NCBI GenBank assembly: GCA_910585015.1 | Contig: CAJUCT010000074.1 | Location: 1 to 12,679, forward strand | DNA: 12,679 bases | Origin: an uncultured Acetatifactor sp. | Lineage (GTDB): Bacteria; Bacillota; Clostridia; Lachnospirales; Lachnospiraceae | Direction: 5' to 3' | Shown: positions 1-5,816 of the stretch, in pieces | How positions within the stretch are numbered: position 1 is the stretch's first letter | Layout: every line of letters starts with the position of its first letter | Position numbers and translations under genes: made by a program | The notes under the pieces: model-generated | What the model saw: only the letters and a program-made list of their open reading frames with translations | The model's database searches: none | What the model was told of the DNA's origin: nothing

Positions 1-64
1 CTGCGATACTGCGTTAATGCGTATTTGGAAGTTTCACTTCCAAACTTACCTATTCATATCCAAA

Positions 65-322
65 TTAGTTCCAAAGCTTTTCCAGCAGTTCCAACAGCCT
101 GCTGCGATAGCGGATCTGTCCCGGTCCCGCTTCCTGCAATGCTTGATACAGCTGCTCCGCAGTCATTTTCCCGGCCTGCTTTTGCATTTCTTCCTCTGCC
201 CCGTCCTCACAGACCATATTGCAGGTGTCCGAAGTAAGCAGAAATTCAGGGTACACCAGTCCCCAGCAGCCCATATACAGGCAAAAACACAGCGCCAGCC
301 TTATGACAAATCTTTTTTCCAT
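65..322 (-). CDS. Small membrane-anchored protein of unknown function (85 aa)
   Basis: I do not recognise this protein. The N-terminus (residues 1-30) is a basic start (MEKR) followed by a hydrophobic stretch rich in Leu, Cys and Trp, so it is a signal anchor or uncleaved signal peptide. The rest is a short soluble tail with two cysteines near residues 33 and 37 and a charged, probably helical C-terminus ending in a Leu/Glu-rich segment. The start at 322 is chosen because GGAG lies about 9 nt upstream; an in-frame start 14 codons earlier has no such site. It lies 95 nt downstream of the GntR gene on the same strand, so it could be read through from ispE. The gap also holds a forespore-sigma-like promoter (376-405), which would make it a sporulation gene. 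That role is inferred from the promoter pattern only. Confidence 0.65.
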   Translation of the reverse strand: MEKRFVIRLALCFCLYMGCWGLVYPEFLLTSDTCNMVCEDGAEEEMQKQAGKMTAEQLYQALQEAGPGQIRYRSRLLELLEKLWN

Positions 323-375
323 AGACAATACTCCATTCCGGATACCTTCCTTGGGCGGAAGCATTCCTTTAACAG

Positions 376-405
376 AGTTATTGCCGTTTATTCTGCCTTT
401 TATAC
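376..405 (-). promoter_or_regulatory. Possible forespore sigma-F/sigma-G type promoter
   Basis: Read on the minus strand, GTATA (401-405) is followed after 15 nt by GGCAATAACT (376-385). This resembles the known Bacillus/Clostridium sigma-F/G pattern (GYATA, 15-16 nt, GGNRANANTW) with one mismatch in the -10 part. It lies 54 nt upstream of the small membrane protein start. Short degenerate motifs occur by chance, so this is tentative. Confidence 0.3.
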
Positions 406-417
406 ATGGCCGGCGCT

Positions 418-1101
418 TCAGCGCTTTTTCTTCTCACTGCGGATCTGCGCTATAATTGCTTTCTTCTGATTATCTATATGCACATGGGCCGCCTGACTTG
501 CCCCCTCTTTGTCTTTTTTTACAATGCTCTCATAAATCATACGGTGCTCTTCGATCAGCCGCTGATGCTGACCGATGTCCTTGATATACTCAAAGCGGTA
601 GCGGTACATCTGCTCCGACAGATTGTTGATCAACTGTACCAGTCGCTGGTTGCCTGTGGCCTGCACAATGATATCATGCAACTCCACATCCGCCTTGGCC
701 ACCTTTTTGATATCCTTAGTCCGAACCGCCGCCTCAAAGGCTTCACAGGCTTGCTTCAGCCGTCCTAAGTCCTCCTCCGTGATCCTCTCGCAGGCCAATT
801 CCACGCACAGGGCGTCCAGGGCCCTGCGGATCTCCAGCACATCATTCATGCTCTTTTCCGTGATCTGGGCTACCTCCGCTCCCCTTCTGGGAATCATGGT
901 CACCAGCCCCTCCAGTTCCAGCTTGCGGATGGCCTCTCGGATGGGAGTGCGGCTGACACCAAGCTTGTTGGCCAGATGAATCTCCATCAACCGCTCGCCG
1001 GGCTTTAATTCCCCTGTCAGTATCGCCTGACGCAGGGTGTTGAACACCACGTCCCGCAGCGGTAAAAATTCATTCATCTGCATACTCAAATTGTCCTGCA
1101 T
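418..1101 (-). CDS. GntR-family (FCD/FadR-type) transcriptional regulator, 227 aa
   Basis: This is a DNA-binding regulator with an N-terminal winged helix-turn-helix and a C-terminal FCD ligand-binding domain. The winged helix covers about residues 14-78; the recognition helix region is LGVSRTPIREAIRKLELEGL, followed by a wing (MIPRRGAEV), both typical of GntR. The helical FCD domain (about 85-220) shows the family's metal/ligand set: Asp138 and His142 (DVELH), His186 (EEH) and His208. The start at 1101 is set by a strong AAGGAGGG site; the same frame extends about 44 codons upstream into ispE but without initiation signals. It lies 77 nt after ispE on the same strand with no terminator between them, so the two are probably co-transcribed. 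Its ligand cannot be told from sequence. FCD members usually answer to small organic acids and often repress their own operon. Confidence 0.93.
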   Translation of the reverse strand: MQDNLSMQMNEFLPLRDVVFNTLRQAILTGELKPGERLMEIHLANKLGVSRTPIREAIRKLELEGLVTMIPRRGAEVAQITEKSMNDVLEIRRALDALCVELACERITEEDLGRLKQACEAFEAAVRTKDIKKVAKADVELHDIIVQATGNQRLVQLINNLSEQMYRYRFEYIKDIGQHQRLIEEHRMIYESIVKKDKEGASQAAHVHIDNQKKAIIAQIRSEKKKR

Positions 1102-1178
1102 GGAAACCCTCCTTATTAAGAGTTCTGCTGTATAAAACAAACTGTCTGAAGAACGCCCCGTCAGAGGACATTCCAATC

Positions 1179-2048
1179 TCAAACAAAACTTGTAACAAAA
1201 AGCTCTCTGGCCAATCCTGCCTTTTCCAGACAATCATAGGCGGCCCGGGCCTGCTCCTGACTGTCGTAAATGCCGAATACCGTAGGACCGCTGCCGCTCA
1301 TCAGGCTTCCCATGGCGCCGCAGGACAGCATCTCCTGCTTGAGCCGGGCAATCACAGGATATGCCTCTATAGTCACCGTCTCCAACACATTGCCCAGGCG
1401 GCTGGTTACCCCGGCCAGTTCACCGTTTTCAATGGCGGAGCACATCCCGTCAATATCCGGGTGCCGCCATGCCTTCTCGGCATCCAGATGCTCATAGACA
1501 TACTTCGTGGATACCTGGATATCCGGTTTGGCAACCAGAAGGGCGCACCGGGGGGCCGGGGGCAGCGGCGTGAGCACTTCCCCAATCCCCTCCGCCAGGG
1601 CCGTGCCGCCCATTATGCAGTAAGGTACGTCCGCGCCGATGCGCACCCCCAGCTGCCGCAGCTGTTCCCGTGAAAAACCCAGCCCCAGCAACTCATTCAG
1701 CCCCAGCAGCGTGGCGGCGGCATCGCTGCTGCCTCCCGCCATCCCCGCGGCTATGGGGATATGTTTCTCCAGATGAATGTCCGCCCCCGCCTTGACGCCG
1801 CCGGCCTCCATCAACAGCCGCGCCGCCTTATAGATCAGATTATCCTCGCCTGTGGGCAGTTCCCCGCCGTCCATGGAAATCCGAATACCGCTCTCCGCTG
1901 GGGCAAACGTCAGCACATCATATATTCCAACTGTCTGCATGATCATCCGCACCTGATGATAGCCGTTCTCCAGACGACCTATCACATCCAGACCCAGATT
2001 TATCTTTGCATATGCTTTCCTGGTCAGCGTGTCTGTATACTGAATCAT
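1179..2048 (-). CDS. ispE: 4-diphosphocytidyl-2-C-methyl-D-erythritol kinase
   Basis: IspE phosphorylates 4-diphosphocytidyl-2-C-methyl-D-erythritol with ATP in the cytoplasmic MEP pathway to isopentenyl diphosphate. The 289-residue product has the normal family length and the three GHMP-kinase motifs. These are the N-terminal AKINLGL with the catalytic-site Lys15, the glycine-rich ATP loop PIAAGMAGGSSDAAA at 98-112, and the C-terminal MSGSGPTVFGI. The catalytic Asp of the GADVPY motif is about residue 140. ATG at 2048 is preferred because the protein aligns with the family start there. GGGAG lies 13 nt upstream, which is a long spacing; in-frame GTG (2060) and TTG (2081) codons upstream have worse signals. 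It is the first gene of an ispE-gntR unit behind a near-perfect housekeeping promoter at 2136-2164. Confidence 0.97.
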   Translation of the reverse strand: MIQYTDTLTRKAYAKINLGLDVIGRLENGYHQVRMIMQTVGIYDVLTFAPAESGIRISMDGGELPTGEDNLIYKAARLLMEAGGVKAGADIHLEKHIPIAAGMAGGSSDAAATLLGLNELLGLGFSREQLRQLGVRIGADVPYCIMGGTALAEGIGEVLTPLPPAPRCALLVAKPDIQVSTKYVYEHLDAEKAWRHPDIDGMCSAIENGELAGVTSRLGNVLETVTIEAYPVIARLKQEMLSCGAMGSLMSGSGPTVFGIYDSQEQARAAYDCLEKAGLARELFVTSFV

Positions 2049-2114
2049 ATTAACTGCCACTCTCCCATCTGTCTGCCCCAATAATGTCTCAGACTATGTA
2101 CTTAGTTTGCACTT

Positions 2115-2122
2115 TGTATACA
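2115..2122. promoter_or_regulatory. Candidate operator palindrome at the ispE transcription start
   Basis: TGTATACA is a perfect 8-bp palindrome about 7-14 nt downstream of the start expected from the ispE promoter. Some GntR/FCD regulators are known to bind TTGTATACAA-like sites, so this could be the site for the regulator encoded after ispE. A wider ATTGT (2126-2130) / ACAAT (2143-2147) inverted pair overlaps the -10 element. The binding role is inference. Confidence 0.3.
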
Positions 2123-2135
2123 TGGATTGTACTAA

Positions 2136-2164
2136 ATTATATACAATATCTATTCATTTGTCAA
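2136..2164 (-). promoter_or_regulatory. Consensus sigma-A promoter for ispE-gntR
   Basis: On the minus strand TTGACA (2159-2164) is separated by exactly 17 nt from TATAAT (2136-2141), both matching consensus at all six positions. Transcription should start near 2129, about 80 nt before the ispE ATG. A perfect consensus promoter in front of an isoprenoid gene would be unusually strong unless repressed. Confidence 0.88.
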
Positions 2165-2271
2165 TGTTCCCCGACCTTTTGACAGCCCATTATTTCACAA
2201 ACTGTTACTTTTACAGGATAGACGGCATGGACCGCTTCAGACAGATAATCACTTCTGTCCACACAGAGCAT
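2161..2271 (-). other. Short protein-like minus-strand reading frame (36 codons, possible gene remnant)
   Basis: The gap between ispE and the next gene is AT-rich except at about 2165-2300, where the minus strand carries a frame open from 2355 to a TGA at 2161-2163. The first ATG in it is at 2271. Codons are rich in G at the first position, as in real genes. The peptide around residues 1-20 (MLCVDRSDYLSEAVHAVYPV) looks like ordinary protein, and just before the ATG the frame reads SASGPGTV. I see no good ribosome site, and the frame begins after stops without a start, so it may be the tail of a decayed gene. Its stop codon lies inside the -35 box of the ispE promoter. I cannot assign a function. 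Confidence 0.2.
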
Positions 2272-2364
2272 CACTGTACCCGGCCCTGACGCCGAGTAGT
2301 TGGCTAACAGGAAAATGTTTTTTCTGAAAGGCGGAAACTTTTTTGAAAAGATGATTTACGTCTA

Positions 2365-2391
2365 TAAATATTTTATGTTTTTTGCCGAAAT
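2365..2391 (+). promoter_or_regulatory. Sigma-D (sigma-28, flagellar) type promoter
   Basis: TAAA (2365-2368), a spacer of exactly 15 nt, then GCCGAAAT (2384-2391). The known Bacillus SigD pattern is TAAA, 14-16 nt, GCCGATAT, so the -35 is perfect and the -10 differs at one of eight positions. Transcription would start near 2398, giving a leader of about 79 nt before the unknown 196-residue protein. The only gene downstream on this strand before a terminator is that one. Confidence 0.6.
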
Positions 2392-2418
2392 ATACCATAC
2401 AAGTATCTGTATCGATAC

Positions 2419-2464
2419 CGCATCACGGATGATGCGAACAAAAAACAGGCGCTATAGCGCCGGA
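2419..2464 (+). promoter_or_regulatory. Structured mRNA leader with possible CsrA-binding sites
   Basis: The leader holds a hairpin CGCATCA-CGGA-TGATGCG (2419-2436, seven perfect pairs) that presents GGA in a four-base loop. A perfect 14-bp palindrome GGCGCTATAGCGCC (2448-2461) follows. Next to it is GGA (2462-2464), the start of the purine-rich ribosome-binding stretch GGAAAGAAGG. CsrA is known to bind GGA in hairpin loops, and in Bacillus flagellin mRNA it uses one upstream site and one over the ribosome site. The same arrangement here, behind a sigma-D-type promoter, suggests CsrA control, but this is inference. Confidence 0.4.
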
Positions 2465-2476
2465 AAGAAGGTCAAT

Positions 2477-3067
2477 ATGAATGTAAACGGAGTTACATCA
2501 ACACAGGCCGCCTATAGCAGTTACACATCTGCTGCCAAGGAATCCACGGCCGCTGAGACCGCAAAGAGCACTGCCGCAGCCGAGGGGAGCGGCGTGGTAT
2601 ATGAGCACTCTGCGGAAACCACAGATTCTGCCAAGAAGACCTACAAGCCCAACACCAGCGTGATAAACCAGTTGAAGGCGGATGCGGAGGCACGTACCTC
2701 CCAGCTGAGAAGCCTGGTAGAGCAGATGATGAGCAAGCAGTCCACCGCTTACGGGCAGGCCAATGACATCTGGCAATTCCTGCGCAGCGGCAACTACAAG
2801 GTTGATCCTGCCACCCGACTGCAGGCCCAGCAGGATATCGCCGAGGACGGCTATTGGGGCGTGAAGCAGACCTCCGACCGTATCTTGAGTTTTGCCACAG
2901 CTTTGACTGGCGGCGATCCCGACAAGGTCGATGATATGCGCGCTGCTTTTGAGAAGGGCTACAAACAGGCCGAGAAAAAATGGGGCGGAAATCTTCCCAG
3001 CATCTGCCAGCAGACCTATGATGCCGTTCTGTCAGGCTTTGACAAGATGGCTGAAGATGCAGGCTGA
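2477..3067 (+). CDS. Unknown 196-aa protein, probably in the motility regulon
   Basis: I cannot name a function. The first 60 residues are low in complexity (Ser, Thr, Ala, Lys) with no signal peptide or membrane segment, as in disordered tails. Residues 62-90 look helical and amphipathic. The C-terminal part (about 125-192) is compact, with YWGVKQTSDRILSFATAL, GGDPDKVDDMRAAFEKG and QQTYDAVLSGFDKM. That part reminds me of the DUF5610 family, members of which are sometimes labelled hydrogenase-4 component G without biochemical support. This likeness is from memory and unverified. ATG 2477 is chosen because AAGG lies about 5 nt before it and the upstream in-frame stretch (from 2300) is AT-rich and overlaps promoter and leader elements. 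It is monocistronic, ended by the 3113-3160 terminator. The sigma-D-type promoter suggests a flagellar, chemotaxis or motility-linked role. Confidence 0.85.
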   Translation: MNVNGVTSTQAAYSSYTSAAKESTAAETAKSTAAAEGSGVVYEHSAETTDSAKKTYKPNTSVINQLKADAEARTSQLRSLVEQMMSKQSTAYGQANDIWQFLRSGNYKVDPATRLQAQQDIAEDGYWGVKQTSDRILSFATALTGGDPDKVDDMRAAFEKGYKQAEKKWGGNLPSICQQTYDAVLSGFDKMAEDAG

Positions 3068-3112
3068 TAACGGAAAACATGCTCGGCAGGTTATCTGTTA
3101 TCGTGAATAGCA

Positions 3113-3160
3113 CACATAAAAAGGCGGAAACCCTTTGCGGGTTCCCGTCTTTTTTATGTG
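3113..3160. terminator. Bidirectional intrinsic terminator
   Basis: A long hairpin has arms centred on AAAAGGCGGAAACCC and GGGTTCCCGTCTTTT with a TTTGC loop (3134-3138). It shows one mismatch and one G-T pair, is flanked by A-run and T-run, and has outer CACAT/ATGTG pairing. It lies 46 nt after the plus-strand gene and 19 nt after the end of sipL, so it can end both convergent transcripts. Confidence 0.92.
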
Positions 3161-3178
3161 GTATACTTCTATATTTTC

Positions 3179-4741
3179 TCATACCATGCAGCCCTTGACC
3201 ACCAGGAGTTTCTGGCCCGGCGTCAGTTCGTCGCTGGTCAATTCGTTGAGTTCCCGCAGTTGATCCACCGGCAGATAGTAGCGCTTGCCTATGTTCCACA
3301 GATTATCTCCGGGCTTTACGATGTAAATGGTCATGCCGGGAAGTGTGCCCAGCTTATGGGTATCCAGCGGAGCCGCTATCACATCCCCTATCAGTTCCAG
3401 CGGTATATTGCGGAAAGCGATGGTGCCAAAGACCAGCACTGCCTTCACATCCATCTCCTCCCCGTCCAGCATAGTCACCTGCAGCTGTTCCACGCTGCAC
3501 TTCACGTCGCAGATATCCTCCTTTTCCAGGCCCGGTATCTCCAATGTATAGTGATAGGGGATCTGGGCCGTCGTGCTGGCATAGGGCATATCGTCCGCCC
3601 CGGTGATATACAGTACCTTCACCTGCAGGCTTCCCCACAGTTCCAGCCCGGCCTCCGTCACCTCCTGCCGGTCCGGCTGTACCGTGCCCTGGCTGTGCAG
3701 CAGTTGAAGAATCCCCGCGTCCCTGTTCTGGATGCGCACATGGTCATTCACTTTCATCTTGCCGTTTACTCTGGCCAGGAGCCGCCGCAGGGCCGCTGGC
3801 CTGCTGATAGTGGTCAACTCCTTGGTCACTCCATAGATGTCTGTCAGGATCTCCGTCTGTTCCTCCTGGTAAAGCCGAATGGCAATATCCAGCACTGTCT
3901 CCAGGCCAACGATCCTCTCCTCCCCGTCCAAGTCAGGGCGGATATCCAAGTCCTGCTGCCCCATCATAAACTGAATATCGGGAATCATGCCGTCCTTGCA
4001 GCCATGGCATTCCATCATACCGCTGAAAGGCAGCGTGGTTTCAAAGGAGCGCACGGGATGTTCCTCCCCCTCACCCTCATACAGCAGGAATAAATGCAGG
4101 TCTCCCTGCAGCGAAAGTTTTTCCTCCAAGGGTTTGCACTCCACATCATCCAGAGCCAGACTGCTCCAAAGAATCTGGAACATGTTCGGATAGCTGGCCG
4201 GCAGGGTAATTTCTTCCTTCACCCGGAAAATATCATTCTTGCAGATGGCAATCTGAGCCACCTCCACCGGGGTACGGCGGTACTCCGCATTGTCCTCCCC
4301 GTAAAGACCGATGGGAGCCTCCTCGTCATAGAGTTCCTGCACCAGGGCCGTCAGCATCACCACAGCCTGGATGCTGAGTTTGCGTGAATTGATGATGCCC
4401 ACGCTCAGGTCCTCCAGTGTATGCTGTACATGCACCATATCGCTGCCCTGGACGCCCTGCATATTAATCTTTTCCTCAAAGGGAATCTTGCCCTCCAGCG
4501 TCACCAGGCCGCAGCCATCCTCCTGGGTGTGGTACAGCACCGCAAAACACAGTCTCCCCCGCACCTGCACATAATCCGTGTAGGGTTTTACCTCGTCAAT
4601 CATCACGGATGCCCTGTCGAAACACAGGCTGCTCACATCCGGCTTCTGGTCCGGGATATTCATATCTTCCTCCAGCGTGATTTGGGATACCGCCTGGGTC
4701 CTGACGCGGTCCATATGTATATTTTTCTTAATCAGTTCCAC
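3179..4741 (-). CDS. sipL: Spore coat morphogenetic protein, SipL-like (DUF3794 + LysM)
   Basis: The 520-residue product has repeated beta-rich DUF3794 units over about residues 30-440. A single C-terminal LysM domain follows (about 472-516; IYIVKPGDNLWNIGKRYYL, ending TPGQKLLVVK). This architecture and length match SipL of Clostridioides difficile, which binds the SpoIVA ATPase and is needed to place the coat on the forespore from the mother cell. There is no signal peptide or membrane segment, which fits a mother-cell cytosolic protein. The start is GTG at 4741 with AGGAGG 10 nt upstream, a slightly long spacing. It is on the same strand as pyrD but 169 nt away, with a sigma-E-like promoter in the gap (4813-4841), so it is probably its own unit. 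The shared terminator lies just downstream. The family assignment is strong; the partner is inferred from the family. Confidence 0.9.
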   Translation of the reverse strand: MELIKKNIHMDRVRTQAVSQITLEEDMNIPDQKPDVSSLCFDRASVMIDEVKPYTDYVQVRGRLCFAVLYHTQEDGCGLVTLEGKIPFEEKINMQGVQGSDMVHVQHTLEDLSVGIINSRKLSIQAVVMLTALVQELYDEEAPIGLYGEDNAEYRRTPVEVAQIAICKNDIFRVKEEITLPASYPNMFQILWSSLALDDVECKPLEEKLSLQGDLHLFLLYEGEGEEHPVRSFETTLPFSGMMECHGCKDGMIPDIQFMMGQQDLDIRPDLDGEERIVGLETVLDIAIRLYQEEQTEILTDIYGVTKELTTISRPAALRRLLARVNGKMKVNDHVRIQNRDAGILQLLHSQGTVQPDRQEVTEAGLELWGSLQVKVLYITGADDMPYASTTAQIPYHYTLEIPGLEKEDICDVKCSVEQLQVTMLDGEEMDVKAVLVFGTIAFRNIPLELIGDVIAAPLDTHKLGTLPGMTIYIVKPGDNLWNIGKRYYLPVDQLRELNELTSDELTPGQKLLVVKGCMV

Positions 4742-4812
4742 AAAAAAACTACCTCCTGTTTACTGCCCCGAAGATTCATGGAGGAATCTGCGGATGCCTA
4801 TACTTATTAGTA

Positions 4813-4841
4813 TATCTATGAAGGTAGTTTCTTTTTTATTC
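4813..4841 (-). promoter_or_regulatory. Possible sigma-E (mother-cell) promoter for sipL
   Basis: On the minus strand GAATA (4837-4841), 16 nt, then CATAGATA (4813-4820). The known sigma-E pattern is an ATA-centred -35 and CATACANT about 14-16 nt later; here the -10 differs at two positions. It would start transcription near 4806. The leader carries a small AGATTC/GAATCT hairpin (4772-4789). The match agrees with sigma-E control of sipL in C. difficile. Confidence 0.4.
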
Positions 4842-4910
4842 ATTAAAATCGCGGACTTTAACTCACATTCCGTTAATAAAAGCCATGTGAAAGAATGGGG
4901 TTCTTTTTTC

Positions 4911-5816
4911 TCACACCACTGCTCCGATTAGGTCAGTGATGTCCTCTACATTGTAAGCGCGCATATAGTCCTCAATCCCCTGGATCACCTTTATGGTACT
5001 GTAGGGATCCACAAAATTCATGGCGCCTACGCTGACCGCCGTGGCCCCTGCCAGAATAAACTCAATGGCGTCCTCCCCTGTGGCGATGCCGCCCATGCCG
5101 ATCACCGGGATCCGCACGGCGTGGGATGCCTGGTACACCATCCGCACCGCCACCGGTTTGATGGCAGGACCGCTCATGCCGCCGGTCCTGTTGGCCAGGG
5201 CAAAACAGCGGCGGTGTATATCGATCTTCATGCCTGTAATGGTGTTGATCAGGGAGAGCGCATCCGCCCCCGCGGCCTCCGCCGCTCTGGCCATCTCAGC
5301 AATATCTGTCACGTTGGGACTCAGTTTCATGATGATGGGCTGCCTGGCCTTCTTCTTGATCCGCTCGGTGATATGGTACAGGGCATCCGCCTTCTGCCCA
5401 AAGGCGATGGCTCCCTCCTTCACATTGGGGCAGGACACATTGATCTCCAGCAGGGATACCGCGGACTCGTCCGCCAGCTTCTCCACCACCTCCAGATAAT
5501 CCTCCTCGGTTTTACCGCAGACGTTCACAATAATTTTCGTATCATACTGTTTCAGAAAAGGGATGTCTCTCTCCATAAACACGTCAATACCGGGATTCTG
5601 CAGGCCGATGGCATTGAGCATACCGCCGTAGACCTCCGCCACTCTGGGAGTGGGATTGCCGGGCCAGGGCACATTGGCCACACCCTTGGTCACAACCGCG
5701 CCCAGACGGTTCAAATCCACAAACTCACTGTATTCCATGCCGGATCCAAAAGTGCCGGATCCGGTCATCACCGGGTTTTTCAGCGTTACGCCCGCTATAT
5801 TTACCTGTGTATTCAT
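4911..5816 (-). CDS. pyrD: Dihydroorotate dehydrogenase (NAD+), catalytic subunit, class 1B
   Basis: PyrD (PyrDB type) oxidises dihydroorotate to orotate on FMN in the cytosol and passes electrons through PyrK to NAD+. The 301-residue barrel protein has the class-1 signature with catalytic Cys129 in NVSCPN, which replaces the serine of the quinone-linked class 2 enzymes. It also has Lys44 (VTKG), LNAIGLQNPG at 67-76, MKLSPN at 163-168 and the FMN-phosphate loop GMGGIATGEDA at 240-250. The ATG overlaps the pyrK stop by one base (TGATG), showing translational coupling as expected for a tight heterotetramer. AGGAGGTGGAG precedes it inside pyrK. No convincing terminator follows, only a weak AT hairpin at 4890-4906. 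Confidence 0.97.
   Translation of the reverse strand: MNTQVNIAGVTLKNPVMTGSGTFGSGMEYSEFVDLNRLGAVVTKGVANVPWPGNPTPRVAEVYGGMLNAIGLQNPGIDVFMERDIPFLKQYDTKIIVNVCGKTEEDYLEVVEKLADESAVSLLEINVSCPNVKEGAIAFGQKADALYHITERIKKKARQPIIMKLSPNVTDIAEMARAAEAAGADALSLINTITGMKIDIHRRCFALANRTGGMSGPAIKPVAVRMVYQASHAVRIPVIGMGGIATGEDAIEFILAGATAVSVGAMNFVDPYSTIKVIQGIEDYMRAYNVEDITDLIGAVV

Noticed and set aside
24..44. Hairpin TTTGGAAG-TTTCA-CTTCCAAA after the small membrane protein gene
   Set aside because: The stem is perfect, but no T-run follows on either strand, so I do not call it a terminator; it may be an operator or chance.
1102..1233. In-frame 44-codon extension of the GntR regulator into ispE
   Set aside because: The strong AAGGAGGG site and the normal family N-terminus place the start at 1101.
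2165..2300. Possible riboswitch in the gap upstream of the unknown gene
   Set aside because: A small GACAG/CTGTC hairpin is present, but I could not match any known riboswitch core; the stretch looks more like a minus-strand coding remnant.
2300..2476. In-frame 59-codon extension upstream of the unknown plus-strand protein
   Set aside because: It is AT-rich, overlaps the sigma-D-type promoter and leader hairpins, and the ATG at 2477 has the ribosome site.
3158..4093. 311-codon plus-strand frame opposite sipL
   Set aside because: It starts inside the terminator, has His/Gln-rich composition typical of an antisense frame, and the minus strand has a clear DUF3794-LysM protein.
4890..4909. AAAGAA-TGGGG-TTCTTT hairpin directly after pyrD
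   Set aside because: The stem is short and A/T-only, and the T-run is on the plus strand, where no gene ends. It is too weak for a pyrD terminator.
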